Shown here piece by piece: positions 11,721 to 23,926 of a DNA stretch of 64,000 nt (positions are counted from its first letter, which is position 1; every line of letters begins with the position of its first letter). The stretch covers positions 624,798,248 through 624,862,247 of the forward strand of contig NC_056743.1 of assembly GCF_019279795.1 (NCBI RefSeq), in the 5' to 3' direction. The notes beneath the pieces were generated by a model. That model searched no databases, was not told the DNA's origin, and was given only the letters and a program-made list of their open reading frames with translations. The DNA comes from Protopterus annectens. Its lineage: Eukaryota > Chordata > Ceratodontiformes > Protopteridae. The translations under genes and the position numbers were made by a program.

Positions 11721-12149
11721 TAGTACAGTTTACAGAAACTGTTTTGTGGTGTGACCTTTGCTGGATTGCCTGACTTAAATGTGAAGTGTGTCAAAGTAAA
11801 AAAAAAAATTACCGGTTGAAAGTGTTTTACGAAGATGGTAGCGGCACTGTTGCACAGCCTGTGATTAACTGGCACCTGTCCTTAATGCATCCACATCTGT
11901 AAAAAAGAGGGAGTGTGTGTGTGTGGGGGGGGGGGGCAAAGCGACCCCACAAGGGGTGCAAAAGTGAGTAAGTAATGTCTTTCGGGTTTTCCCTGTTTAG
12001 GGTCGCCACAGGGGAACTCCAGTCCGCTAATTTCTTCCTCTTTTAGTGTGCAATTAACGGCTGCTTTACGGGGTTGGAGTTCGTTGCATGTGGGAATATA
12101 AAGCAGTTTTACGTGACGTGCCACCCGAATTAGCATGCCTACGAGTCAT
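11721..12149. other. No gene recognised upstream of the promoter region
   Basis: This stretch contains a short TG tract followed by about twelve G (near 11912-11936), and otherwise unremarkable sequence. I see no exon or element here. Confidence 0.4.
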
Positions 12150-12720
12150 CGGGTGTTTCCACGCCCATTTTCTCAGTCAGTCACTACCGACGCACCCATA
12201 CTTGCGCAGAAGTAGGCGCGAAGTACTTTCCTAATATAATGCCAAAAATCAAACATTTTCTGAAAGTTAGGGGCAGTTAGGAGGTATGCTGCTCACACCT
12301 CAAAGTTATGTAGAATTTCCAAGAGCAGCACTAATAGAAGTTCCCAGAACTAAATTCAGGAGGTAGTACGTTGTATGTACGCTCAAGTGCACGGTTTATC
12401 ACTGTAAGCTGTCTTCATTGCCTGTCACAAAATCGGGGGTACGACCTCACCATAGCCCTTGCCATCCACCCATTCAGCTACCAATCACGATCTTGACAAT
12501 GATAACATCGCAATTCAATTCGCTGGAGAGATCGGAAAAAAGATGACATGGATAAACAGCGGTGGTACTAACGGAGGAATGTATGGTAATTAATGGGCGG
12601 AGCAAAAGGAAAAACAAAAAAACATGGCAGGAGCTGCACGTTAGGGTGGGATGAGTATGTTTCGTTAAAACGAAGGTACGAAAGGGACATAGAGCAAGTG
12701 TATCTTGAATAAAGTATAAT
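12150..12720 (+). promoter_or_regulatory. Putative promoter and 5' UTR of the RING-finger gene
   Basis: CpG dinucleotides are more frequent here than in most of the window. A CCAAT box (CCAATCACGA) begins at 12481, and a GC box (GGGCGGAGC) lies at 12595-12603, about 120 bp before the ATG. An in-frame TGA at 12706-12708 closes the frame upstream of the start codon. No TATA box is in a convincing place. The transcription start is not determined. An AATAAA just before the ATG is probably chance. Confidence 0.55.
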
Positions 12721-12872
12721 ATGGCTACGCGGTCGAGCGGGGGAAATAACAGTAACGGTGGTGGAGGAACGTCATCTTCTGGGCCTCAGCAGCAACAAGC
12801 TACGTTTGAGTGTAACATTTGTCTGGATACTGCACGGGATGCTGTCATCAGTCTATGTGGGCACTTGTTTTG
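12721..12872 (+). CDS. RNF5: RNF5-type E3 ubiquitin ligase, exon 1
   Basis: The exon encodes 50 codons plus two bases. A Ser/Gly/Asn-rich leader (residues 1-22) and four Gln precede [20 protein letters not shown] and GHLF. This is the start of a C3HC4 RING finger, with C-x2-C at residues 30/33, then C46 and H48. The ATG has A at -3 and G at +4 and an in-frame stop upstream. The exon ends TG|GTAAGG (phase 2), so the next exon must supply the last base of the following Cys codon. The family comprises RNF5 and RNF185, tail-anchored ER and mitochondrial E3 ligases acting in ER-associated degradation and mitophagy. Ala-Thr before FECNIC and Ala-Arg after CLDT fit RNF5 better than RNF185, but the paralogue is not certain. 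Confidence 0.88.
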
Positions 12873-14099
12873 GTAAGGGGTCTTTAATCCTTTCCAGCTG
12901 TGTGCTCAGTAGTCTTATTGATTGGCTGTTCAACATTCCCACACCTGCTCAGTTTTGATGCGTTTCTTAGATTCTGATTCGTTCAGTCCCCAGCTTTCTT
13001 TCACTAGTTTACATTTCAGTATTTCTTTGCAGGGTTCGTTGTTATCAGCTGCACTTACACGTTTATGTGGACATTGTACAGTAATTGTGATTAAGTTCAA
13101 GCTTTATCTTGATTACTAATGTCAGCATAGCAAGCCATTAGTTGTCTGCAGTCAGACACGAGTTTTGCAGTAATTGTTTACTGTTACGCCTTCTGTCAAT
13201 CATTGCTTGTTCCTTCATGTACCGTTGTTTTGTACAAGCCTGTTGGTTGGGAGCTCCGGGTAATAGCACACGTTTTGCATAAGAATTATTGTAGTCCTGT
13301 TGTAAAAAAAAGTTATGGCTTCACTTCACTGTTACCAAACAATATTCGTGCATGCATATCAACAGATGTGCAGACCGGTTGTAAGAAGTACTTTTCCGTT
13401 AACGGGGCAGCAGTTGTCACCAAACATAAATGGTGCCGTGAAATGTGCACGGAGAGGTACCGCAAATGTTTTCGTGATTACTTATTCACATTTTCAACAC
13501 ATCTCGTTAATGAAAATGTTTTTACTATGCGATTAAGCTTCAGTTTGTGTGTAACTTTTTCGTTACTTGTAGCTCAGAGTGCAATGTCAGCTCGTTTATG
13601 GTGTGCTGTCAGTCACTTGCCCGCAGCTGTCATGGCTATTTCCTGGTGTTAAAAAGAATATTTTTGTTTATATGAATTGGTGATTCAGTACACCTTGAAG
13701 CCTGTCAGAATAATCAGAAATTTTAGACAAATAACTGTTCTTTTGAAATAGTGTTATGCGTTTGGCACAGGCTTTCACATTGTTTGGTAGGAAAATCGTG
13801 CAGGTTTCTTAAAGCGAACATGGTATAAGTGCAAGGCAGTGTTTCTCTCCACATGACTTAGCAGCTTTATCCCTTTGCTGATCTATGCTGGTACCTTTCA
13901 CTTTATAGCAATAACTGTTAAGGAAACCAAGTCACACCTCTTAAAACTTAGCCAACTGAACTGGAAGCAGAAACATTTCGGAATCGCTAACTGGTATATT
14001 TAATTTATATCTGGCCACCAATACAGTCCCTACAGCCAGCAAAAAATTAAACAATGTTATATTCGCCAAAACTGTCATCTGCCAGACTTTCTAAAGGCA
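12873..14099. other. Start of intron 1; no element recognised
   Basis: This is unique-looking sequence with moderate CpG content near the exon, fading downstream. An open stretch of 149 codons at 13203-13652 has no similarity I recognise and no splice signals that would join it to the RING gene. Confidence 0.45.
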
Positions 14100-14290
14100 A
14101 CCAATTCAATGTTTGCCTATTAACGAGAATATCTGAAAAGCTAGTATACAAACAGTATTTCAAATGTATAACCGGCTACAGCTTACTTTGAGATCAACAG
14201 CATGGTTTCAGAAGTAGAAATTCCTTTAGCACTATGATAACTTTGTCAGTTACAGATAGTATTTTTCAAAGATTCAAAGTAAACTTTGTT
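14100..14290 (+). mobile_element. Short LINE reverse-transcriptase remnant
   Basis: The + strand reads QHGFRSRNSFSTMITLS near 14195-14245, after a segment like ISEKLVYKQYF. This matches the QHGFR...ST motif of LINE reverse transcriptases. It is too short and broken to assign to a clade. Confidence 0.45.
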
Positions 14291-14639
14291 ATTTAGGACT
14301 ACACATGAGTAAACCTAAAGAAGATCACTAGTATCAGTGCATGATGAGAGTACAGAAGAAGCATAGGATACAACAAATACAACATTAACACATATCAAGT
14401 AAAGGAAGTAGGGACTGATGACTATGCCCGAAGAACATAAGAAAAAAAGCTAACTTCTCCATGTAGTCATACAAATACTGTATACTAGCACATGATAGGT
14501 AAGATTGGTTATTGCACATAAACTAAAATTGTCACTTTTTATGTATTTGTTAGATAAAGCAAGTAACAGACAATTGCACCTGAATGTAAATGTATAGCTA
14601 AGTAAATAAATATTGCATATTCCAAACAAAACATTCTTA

Positions 14640-15440
14640 TTAAGTTAATTTGTGGTGGAGTCACTATGGCTGGTGTCTGAGTTAACAAGTCTCCTCATCG
14701 TTGGGTAGTTGTTGTTAAGGAATCTGGAGGTCCTACAGTGAATATTGCAGTACCTCCTGCCAGATGGCAGTTGAGTAAACCAGCTGTGTGCAGGGTGCGA
14801 GGAGTGATTAACTATTTTGTGGGCTCTTTTAAGGCACTATGCTGTGAATAGCTCCTGGTTTGATGGTAGACTGGTGCCCATGATTTTCTTAGCAACTGTC
14901 ATCACTCTCTGTACCTTCTCCCTTTCAGCTGCTGTATAGTTCCCAAACCAAATGGTGAAGTTACAACTGAAAATGCTCTCAATAGCTCCTCTGTAGAAGA
15001 TGGAGAGAACAGTAGGTCTTTTCTCTTTTGAGTCTTCTCAGAAAATGGAAGACATTGATGGGGCTTTTTGACCAGCTGACCAATATTCACAGTCCAGGAG
15101 AAAACCTCTGAAAGGTGTACTCCTAGAAATTTTGTAGTTTTAACCCTTTCCACCTCTTCACCATTAAACTTGAGCGAGGAGTGGGCAGTTGACCTTTTCC
15201 TGAAGTCGATGATTTCCTTTGTTTTATTGACGTTCAAGTCTAGGTCGTTTCTCGCATACCAGTCAATCAGAGTTTTGACCTCGTCTCTGTATGCTCTTCT
15301 CCTTTGATGAAGCCCACAACCGTGGTATCATCTGCAGACTTGATGATATGATTGGAGCTGCGTTTTGCAGAACAGTCGTGGGTAAGGATGGTGAACAGCA
15401 GTTGGGTGAGTACACATACCTGAAGAACACCGGTGTTGAG
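14640..15440 (-). mobile_element. LINE fragment, Rex1/L2-like RT and 3' part
   Basis: The minus-strand frame 15237-14902 reads NVNKTKEIIDFRKRSTAHSS, then FNGEEVERVKTTKFLGVHLS and FSWTVNIGQLVKK. This is the region just after the YADD box in Rex1/L2-type reverse transcriptases. Upstream on the minus strand (15290-15440) there are traces of the DDTTVVG-like box itself, out of frame. Further 3' (14640-14900) C-terminal sequence continues. It is 5'-truncated and inactive. It clearly differs from the CR1 family common in this window. Confidence 0.75.
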
Positions 15441-16472
15441 GAAAATAAATGGCAGTGCCTAGGGGGAGGCTATGGCTGTGCATGCTCAGTCTGTGTTCTT
15501 TTTCACTTAAAACACTGAGAAAAATCACTTTCTGAGCTCTTAAATGAAGGTACTTTAACTTACAGCCGGCAAAAGTCACTAGAAATCAAGCAGCTTTTAA
15601 TGCTATGTTGCTGGCCGGATTAACTGCAGTCTGCATAGTATTTGAGGCCTACTTCACTCTCAGAACTCCTGGATCTTTGTATTTTAACCCAGCATGCTCT
15701 AAGGTGCCTGAAACAACAGGAAGAAGGTTCTGGAACAATCTGAACAAGGCTTAAGGGGGAAAAAATGTCAGACAACCAGGAAAAGAGGTTGCAGAGCTGG
15801 GATTGCTGCTAAGCTGGAGACTAATTATCACAGGCCTGCACTGCCATGCATACTGCTAGCTAATGTGTGCTTACTAGACAACAAAAAGGATTTTTTAAGG
15901 CTGGAACTCTACACAAAATCAAGGTGAGAAATATTTGTTTACTGAGACATGGCTGCATAGCAAGATCAGTGATCGTGCTGTTAACTTTAGAGGGTTTCAC
16001 ACTCCTTCTTGCATAAAGATGCCAAGCCTCTGATAATCTAGGGCTCCTGTCCTTAAAATGAAGACCTTTTTACGTATGCAGGGAGTTTAATGGCTTCACG
16101 GCTCCATACATATCTATTGTAATATCAATGGCGATTGTTTATATTAGCACACATCATCATACCTTGCAGGTGTGGGAGGAGCTGACTAATTTGGCATTCT
16201 GATGTTTCTTAATTGTACTTTTTTTTTTTTTTTTTTTTTTTTTTGTACATTCTAAAAGCTTAAGGTTGAAATATGTATTAAAAAAAAAGTGGAAACTCTT
16301 AACATCTGGCATTACAAACTTAATGTCCCTGAAGGACAGCCATGGACATCCGGTAGCACCCATTAAATTTCAGAGACAGTACAATTTCTTAGTTCCAAAA
16401 ACTATCTTTAAAATGGAACCATTCAAAATTTCAGCAACCACCCTTTTTCATGTAAAGGAACACTCGATGCTA
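15441..16472. other. Intron DNA without recognised elements
   Basis: A poly-T run (about 16220-16244) is the only distinctive feature. No coding similarity was seen on either strand. Confidence 0.4.
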
Positions 16473-17205
16473 ATAGGTTCATAGGTATGTACTACGCTAA
16501 TGGCCCTGGAGCCTTTTACAAGCCTAACCCATAGAATTACCCTGGCATCGTGCCACCCAACCTTAGTTCCCAGTGCCTTTGTTGAGTAGAGCCACTGGAG
16601 TGATCCACGGGGTGAATTTTCTATTTCCCATCCACTCATCAAAATTTCTCTTGAAGAGGGCAAGTGAGGCGCTCTTCTTGACATGTATGGGAAGTCTATT
16701 CCATAGCATGGGCAGTCTCTAGGTTATGAGCCTGTCCCTCCAGCTTGTTCTGTTGATTGTGGTAATGAGGTTGAGGTCTCTGGAGCATGTAGTGCGGAGG
16801 GACTGGGATTTCTTTAGATGTAGCATTTCTAACAGAGCTGGGTTAGACATGGCTTCGTACGTCAAGCAGAGATCGCCTCTTAAGTAGGCGATATGAGACT
16901 TGAGAATAGTTAGAGTTTTTTTGAGTCTGTCCATATAGGACAAGTGGTTAAGGCCCAGGGTCCTCTTTGTGGGGTAGTTTTGCGGCCTGTCCAGTTGTTG
17001 CATGTGTCTAGTGAGGTACGTGCCAAATGGGGCATTGTACTCAATGATTGGCCTAATGAGGGAAGAGTAGAGGTAGGCAATGACCACTTTCTTCTTGGAT
17101 GTAAAACCCTTAGTAATGAGATGTGCCACATAGAAGGACTTTCTGACCACAGTGGCAATGTGGTGGTCCGAAAGAGAGGTTGCTGTCAACCTGTGTTCCC
17201 AGATC
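16473..17205 (-). mobile_element. CR1-like LINE, 3' fragment
   Basis: The 3' end (minus strand) is the family tail seen as AGGTTCATAGG at 16475. The frame 17189-16719 reads HIATVVRKSFYVAHLITKGF, then LYSSLIRPIIEYNAPFGTYL, then RDLNLITTINRTSWRDR. This is the C-terminal domain after the RT of the long copy at 31.4-35.0 kb. The 5' side is truncated, as is usual for LINE insertions, where it meets a different LINE remnant on the other strand. At least one frame break lies beyond the RDR motif. Confidence 0.88.
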
Positions 17206-17640
17206 TCTTAATGCTTTCAGTGTTCAGTGGACTACCATTGATATTCCATAAGATTCAGTTTTGGGTCCTTAACTTTTTTCTTTATTCATCAGTGATCCTG
17301 TCCTTGATCTACCTAACCAAAATGTCATATTATGCAGATGATGCTGTTGTGTTTGAGGCCAGAAGATCACATTAGTCTCTTCGGTGTTATCTGCAGATCA
17401 AATTCTCAATCCTGTGTACATGGTGCCACTGAAATAGACTTTAATCAACCCCAGTATAACAAATTTAATGCTGTTCGTTCCCCAAAGAAACTCCCTATAT
17501 TGCCTCCCTTATTGGGAACATAGGATCTATAAAGCATTTGAGCCTAATGACCAATTATGCCATATTGGTACCAACACTTAAACATTACCTCTTTTTCAAG
17601 AAGGGTTAGTGCAGTCAGGCCAGGGGTGAATTTGTGATGC
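17206..17640 (+). mobile_element. LINE reverse-transcriptase remnant (YADD box)
   Basis: The + strand shows KMSYYADDAVVFEA near 17318-17362, preceded by degraded GVPQGSVLGP-like sequence and followed by NAVRSPKKLPI-type sequence. The YYADDAVVF box differs from the FADDCKLG of the CR1 copies, so this is another LINE family, perhaps the one leaving the remnant at 14.1 kb. It is heavily broken. Confidence 0.55.
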
Positions 17641-17899
17641 ACATTCATTTATCTGGTTCGTATTTGAAAGAGGATAATGAATCGCCAGGTTGATGTGCAG
17701 GGCAAGGCTATCTCAGAGGTGAGGAAAGTACTGTAACACGAAATCTACCTCTTCATCATGTTTTTTTTTGTTTGCTGATGTACATATAGACCTGTACAAG
17801 GGACTGCTGAACAGTTCTAAGATCAACTAACTATATAAATTCTGAGCATTATTTTGCCTGTGTAGCTGAAAAGAGGGTTATTTCATCTTAAGTGCCAAT

Positions 17900-18970
17900 T
17901 TGCAGAATCGTTATGCTGTGTTGTGACACTGTTTCAGATCACTGATTAAATCATGTCAACGAAAAGTATGGAATTTTCCAGTTTGGAACCCCAAGCCATC
18001 ATTCAGTTCCTATTCCTGCAGAAGGAAACTCCAAAGGAAGTAAATGAATGCATGATGGAAACATTGTGACAAGTGCCCTTCTTGCGCAACTGTGAAGAAG
18101 TGGTCTGCAAACTTTCAGAGTGGAGATTTCAAGATCAAAGATGCAGCAAGGTCTGGGAAGCCTCAAACTGACCACATCCGTGATCTGATTTGGGCAGATC
18201 GGCGAATATCATTTAAAACAATTGCTGAGATGCTACATATATCCGGGGAACGTGCAGCTGGGTATGCAGAAGCTGTCAGCCAAGTGGATGCCGAAATATT
18301 TGAATGCCGACGAGAAAAGACATCAAGTGGACACTTCAAGTTGATTTTGTGGCATTCATCAAGCTGGTGCCAACTTTTGGGAACAACTAGTTACTGTTGA
18401 AACATGATTACACCACTATGATCCTGAAATAACAGTCCATGCAAAGGCAGCACTTGGGTTCATCAAGGCCAAAGAAGTTCAAGACCCAAAAGTCAGTAGG
18501 AAGGGTCATGGCCACAGTATTTTGGGATCAGGAATATGTTGCAATAATGGTCTTCCAAGGAGCCAAACAGTTAATGCAGAATACTACTTTAGCTTGCTGT
18601 GCTGATTAAAGGCGACATTGAAGGGAAAAAGGAGAGGGAAGCTGTGAAAAGAATTCTTAAGACAGTGCACCTGTTGGCTTGGCAAAACAATGGCTGTTTT
18701 GACAAACTTGGGGTTTGAGTGCATAGACCATCCACCCTACTCACCAGGTCTTCCTTCATCTGACTATTTCCTGCTTCCAAACCTGAAAATTGCTACACTT
18801 TCAGACTCTCTTTTTCGAGCAATTCAGAGCAGTGTTTCAGTGATCAGACTTCAGACTTTTTGGCAGGGTTACAGAAACTTCAGACACAACGTGCCAAGTG
18901 TGTTGAACTTTGGGGTGAATATGTTGAACAACTTATAAGTTTCATGGCTTCACGTCATTCCATCTAGGTC
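17900..18970 (+). mobile_element. Mariner-type DNA transposon, degenerate
   Basis: A transposase frame starts with the ATG at 17953 (MSTKSMEFSSLEPQ, then AIIQFLFLQKETPKE) and ends at the TAA at 18936-18938. Recognisable blocks are W/VCKLSEWRF and SGKPQTDHIRDLIWADRRIS (18090-18215), HHYDPE (18410), NAEYYFSLL (18570) and HPPYSPGLPSSDYFLLPNLK (18730-18790). The order is that of mariner transposases. The first catalytic Asp (normally GDETW) is lost, with a codon missing and Trp changed to a stop near 18400. The second (normally HDNAP) reads WQNNG. Only the third Asp survives, in SDYF. Several frameshifts are present. I could not confirm the terminal inverted repeats. Confidence 0.85.
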
Positions 18971-19869
18971 GGGCTTGGAACTTTTCAGCACTCCCTCATG
19001 GTCCTAGTATTGGTAGAACAATTTGTTTTCCTGGAGAGACAGGAGATCTTGGACTATGGGTCCCATAGTGCATGGAACAGATCACTTCTAAGGAGTCTGT
19101 AGGTTATTGAGTAAATGTAGAATGCTTCCAATCTTGTGTGATAGCTTAGGGTTTTAAGCTAGTGTTTTTTTTGTTAGGAATTGATGGTAGGCCTGTTCAA
19201 TGATGACTTTAGGTCTCTTATATTCTTTTTGCAGTCGTCTGTGCTAGGTTGAAGGACGTCTGACCACTGTTGCAGCAAGTCTTTTTACATCCCATAATTA
19301 CTTAAAAGAAATCTTAATGTAAATGAACAAGACTACCTTGGAGTCGTATTTGACCCTATCGTAATTTCACTACATACACTGACAATGTTACAGGTAAAGT
19401 ACTTTCTCAGTTAAAAATTGTACTGTTATAGCTCTCACTTTCTGTCCAGCCATAAGAATAATCAGAGCCAAAAATGTTCTAATTTCCATTTTGCTCCATG
19501 TGTACTCTAGAAAATCAGTACTACATTTTCTGATGATAGTGTTTTGACAAGATAGGTTTTAGAGTTACTGAGATGCGAGAGAGATTTTGCTAAGTCTGTC
19601 ATTTTGTTTTGCACAAGAACTCGCGGTCCCACTGAGTCTGAGGTTTATGTTAGTGGATTATAGAAATGAGCTCATGACAGTGAATTTGGAAAATTGCATA
19701 CTTCACTAGCGCAAGACAGAATAATGAGAGAGAAACAACTGGACAAGGGACGTATTATTGAGGGTCAAGTAGAGCAGTATGTAGATGTGAATTGTGAGTT
19801 CAGTAAAGCTGCAATAAAGGTTGGCAATAAAACACTGACCTGATTCTTAACTAATTTTTTTTAATTCCT
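18971..19869. other. Possible old CR1 (-) remnant, otherwise no gene
   Basis: Between 19020 and 19260 a minus-oriented segment has words such as ACAGATCACTTCTAAGGAGT and CTGTAGGTTATTGAGT. It resembles 58620-58680 in a minus-strand CR1 fragment. Similarity is weak, and the family tail is not seen. The rest shows nothing. Confidence 0.35.
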
Positions 19870-22800
19870 GGCAGCATCTCATGGCTAGAGGCTCAACCCA
19901 TTCTGTTTGCCATTGCTGGCTCACTTTACTCTCCTCCCCCAATTCCCACCCACCCCTACTACTCTTACTTTTATTCTAACCATTTCCCCACTCCTCATCA
20001 TCCATTATCCAGTCAATACCTACCCTAGTCCAAACCCTGTTTTCTAATCTGTACTAAATATATACATCACACACGCCCAACTTCCTGCTAACTACTCCCC
20101 CCCCCCTCCTCCATTCACCATAGGCTAAGTCCCCACAATCCATTCATTATTATCCACCTGTTAAACAACCACCCTTTAGCCATACCCTCCTCCCTCTTCC
20201 AAACCCTCCTTGCCCCCCTACTCTTCTTGACATTTCTAATTCCCTTATACCATGCCAGCTCCTATTCACCAATCATCCCCCCCTTTCTCACCTTTCTCCC
20301 ATACTCCAGCACACAACCTGTATCTCCACCCCACTACCAAATTCTTCTACTCCATTTCCCCATCTCTGATTCAGCCTAATCTTCTCCATTACTTCAACCT
20401 TAGAATCATGCCAACCACAGCAAAACCTCATATAACTAAACTCATAGTACAATTTCCACAATACTTTAAAACCAAACCAAAACTCCTAGTACTCTCTCCT
20501 TAATATCCTCCTACCTAGCTGTTGACATTCACCCTAACCCTGGACCTAATTCATCCTCGGACAATACCCCTCTCTCATTACCATTCTCTCTCCCATAAAA
20601 CTCTTCGCTCTCAATGCCCAGAGTCACTGTAACAAAGTATCCAACTTTCAAGCCTGGCTAACCCACAACCAACCAGACATTGTTGCCATCTCTGAGACAT
20701 GGCTCAAACCCCATATCTCAGACTCTGAAATCCTACCCCCTGGATTTCTAGCTCCTGGGTGCAACCGCACAAACAAAAATGGCGGAGGCGTCACCATAAT
20801 CTACTCCGACCCACTCACCGTAATTCCTTTCCCAAATCTTATTCCTCAATTCGCTAATGCAGAACTAGTAGCATGCTTACTAAAAATGAATAATCATAAG
20901 AGCCTGTGTATCATCACCCTATATATCCCACCAGGAAATACCCCAGTCCTCGAAGGCATTCTCTTGTGGGCCCCAACCAGAATGAACTTTGAGATGTATA
21001 TACTAGGTGACATTAACATAAATTGGGACAACATCGATAACTCCACACCTACCCTATCTGTCATCCTCTACAACTTTACCCAAATAATTCATTCTGTAAC
21101 CATACCCAATAAATCAAATCCCCCAGGTTCCATCCTTGACTGGATCCTGGTCTCCCATCCACATAAAATTCCCAACTGTGGCACCATTCCTGATTCCATC
21201 AGTGACCACCCCTTAGCCTTTGCCCATCGCTCAACCTCCACCCCCTTACACTTTCATCACTACATACACACACGTAATCTCAGTAACTTCAATCCCAAAA
21301 CATTCTCAAATTCCCTCAAACAAATGAATTGGAACATGCTAAAAAGTCTTCCACTTGACAATGCCGTCGACTTTTTAAATTCTACTTTCCTAAATGCACT
21401 AAACTCTGTAGCGCCAACAAGAACAAAAAGAATAAAAACCTGTACTGCCCCATGGCTAACCAAAGATACCAAACAACTTCTGCGCCAGAGAGACAAATCC
21501 TGGAAACTTTACCAAAAAAAAAAAAAAAAAAAAACTCCTCAAAACTCTACTTCAATACACACAGCTCCGTAACCTTACAAAAAAACACATTTATCAGAGA
21601 CAAAAAAATCCTACTACATTAAACTCCAGTCTAATCATACAAAAAACCCTAGACAGTTCTGGAACTCAATAAATACACTTCTCCACCAAAAACAATCCCT
21701 GCCCCGACCCCAGCAAATCTGATCTAGAAATAGCCTCATTATTCAACTTTTTCTTTATTAATTATCAATATCTGAACTAACCAAGACTTTTCCCAACATC
21801 AACCTCTCCCCTCTGCAAACACCTTCATCCATATCCTCCCCCCTGCCTACTGACCCCAACTCTCCCCCCAAGTTTGACCTCCAAACCCATCTCTACCAAC
21901 TACATAAAAAGACTTTTCTCCAAACTAAAACCCTGCTCGATTCCCCCTGACAACATACTTTCTCAAGTCTGCTACTGCTGATGGGATCGTTTTCCCTATT
22001 AGCATCTTAATCAATAGGTCCATACAGGAATCCTATGTCCCCAAACTCTGGGATACAGCCTTTATTCTACCTCTCCATAAAGGAGGCAAAAACACTAATA
22101 TCTCAAACTGCCGCCCCATAGCTATCCTCTCCCCAATCACCAAGATCCTAGAAAAATGCATTCACCTCCAGCTTATGCCTTTCCTAACTCAAAACTAACT
22201 TCTCACCCCAACCCAACATGAATTTCGACCTGGGCAGAGCACTATAACTGCTCTCCTCTTATTCCTAGGTACAGCCAGTCATGCCCAAGATTCTGGGAAA
22301 ATAGTATCCACAGTGCTGTTAGATTTCTCCAAAGCATTTGATACTCTTTCTCATACTTCTCAGCCATATATAAAACCTAAATCTCTCCCAAAATACCCTA
22401 TGCTGGTTCTCAAGTTACTTGTCTGAGAGATCGCAGGCTGTGAAATGGAGAAAAGTCATCTCTCCTTTTCTCCATACCTCTACCAGTGTATCTCGGGGAT
22501 CCATTCTCGGTCCAAAGCTGTTCAGTATCTTTATCAATACCTTTCACTCTGCCATTCCCAATGTCAAAGTCATCCAATATGCGGACGACTCTGCTTTAGT
22601 CTGCTCCATCACTAACCTCCCCGAACTTCTAAACAAGACCCAGACTGCCTTTTCAACCACTGAGACCTGGATGCTCCAAAACCACCTTTCCCTAAATGCT
22701 AACAAATCCAAAATATTAATATTCCCACCCTCAAAAGCCTTCCCTTTTGACAAAACCTCCTTCTAAGTCCTAAGCGAAAATAACTCTCCTATTGAAGTTG

Positions 22801-23690
22801 TTCCCTGTACTAAGTTACTCTTTGTAACTATAGATGAGCACCTAAAGTTTGTTAACCGCATAAAAAATATTAAAAAAACAGCAAAAACTTGGTATGCTAT
22901 ACAGAAACAATTGCTTCCTTTCACCACCTCCAAGACATACTCTCGCCTCCACATACCTCCTTCCCTCCCTAATGTACGGTGCTTCTCTACTAACCAACCA
23001 ATCTCAATCTCTTCCAAATTAGAAAATTGTTATAACAAAATTTTTAAATTTGCCACCAAAGCCAAAATCTCCTCCCATCACTGTATTGCCCTGTAATCTC
23101 TAAATTGGTTAGAACTTCCAAATTGTCTGGACTACCTCCAACTTACTACAACTCACAGACTAGTCTTCAACCCCACCAAATGCCTCGCCCTCACATCCTA
23201 TCCCCTACATTACAAATAGAACTCTCAGATCTGAACACCAAAACATAGTGTCCACAAGCCTAAACGTCCTCCAGGACAGCTCCTTCTCTCCTTTTTCCTT
23301 AGCCAAAAAATGGAACGCTGTCCCTTCCTCCCCAAGGACAATGCAGAATGTGGATAACTTCAGAAGTCAGCTTCATTCCTACCTCTCCTAAATGGAAATG
23401 TACCTGCATTCTTCCAACCTCACTTGTTCATCCAGGTTATTATAAGCGTGGTTCAGTCTCATAACTGTTCACAACACAGTAACTACAATTGTTTATCTTA
23501 TGTGAATATTGTAAAAAAAATTTTTTGACTGAGATATGTATTTGTATTTTGCACTGTTTTGTCTTTACTTGTATTGTTTGTATCTTGTACTGTGGAGCTT
23601 TTCTCCCTGGGCCTCCACTGAAAACAGAATCTCTCGGCCCGGTGAACTTCCCCAATCAAACTGGAAATAAATAAGTGAGAATCTAAAATG
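19870..23690 (+). mobile_element. LINE of the Jockey/L2/Rex1 superclade, near full length
   Basis: The + strand carries an apurinic-type endonuclease: FALNAQSHCNKVSNFQAWLT, then DIVAISETWLKP (20640-20710), YILGDININWD (20995-21030) and ISDHPLAFAH (21198-21228). The RT follows, with PLHKGGK (22070), LLDFSKAFDTL (22318-22350), GSILGPKLFSIFIN (22497-22540) and VIQYADDSALVCS (22570-22608). The C-terminal KLLFVTIDEHLKFVNHIKN-like region lies near 22810. The 5' third (19870-20600) is very C-rich and may be ORF1 or 5' UTR. The + strand is strikingly poor in G. The frame is broken by stops, indels and an A tract at 21516. The 3' end is near a TAAATAA motif. The clade is unresolved. Confidence 0.8.
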
Positions 23691-23809
23691 TACAAAAATA
23701 GTGTTATGACTCACTCAGTCTTTGAACCCAAGAGTCTTGCATGTCTTATAGTACTGCACAAAGTATGACTATAAACATATTACTCCAGTATCCAAATAAC
23801 TCCAGTGGT

Positions 23810-23926
23810 TCTACTCGACAGAGGCACTGGGAACTAAGGTCGGGTGGTACAATGCCAGCGTAATCCTATGTGCTAGGCTTGTAAAGGCTCCAGGGCCATT
23901 AGCCTAGTACACACCTATGAATAATG
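23810..23926 (+). mobile_element. CR1-like LINE, 3' tail only
   Basis: This is about 115 bp with the family 3' UTR and tail: CTAGGCTTGTAAAGGCTCCA and AGCCTAGTACACACCTATGA. It represents a very short, 5'-truncated insertion of the same family as the copy at 31.4-35.0 kb. Confidence 0.8.

Noticed and set aside
12709-12714. AATAAA just before the start codon
   Set aside because: It sits in the 5' UTR with no gene ending there; a chance match to a polyadenylation signal.
12758-12958. A 66-codon frame beginning inside exon 1
   Set aside because: It is in a different frame from the RING finger and runs through the splice donor into the intron.
13203-13652. 149-codon open frame after exon 1
   Set aside because: It has no recognised similarity, weak coding character and no way to join the RING gene in phase; probably chance in AT-moderate DNA.
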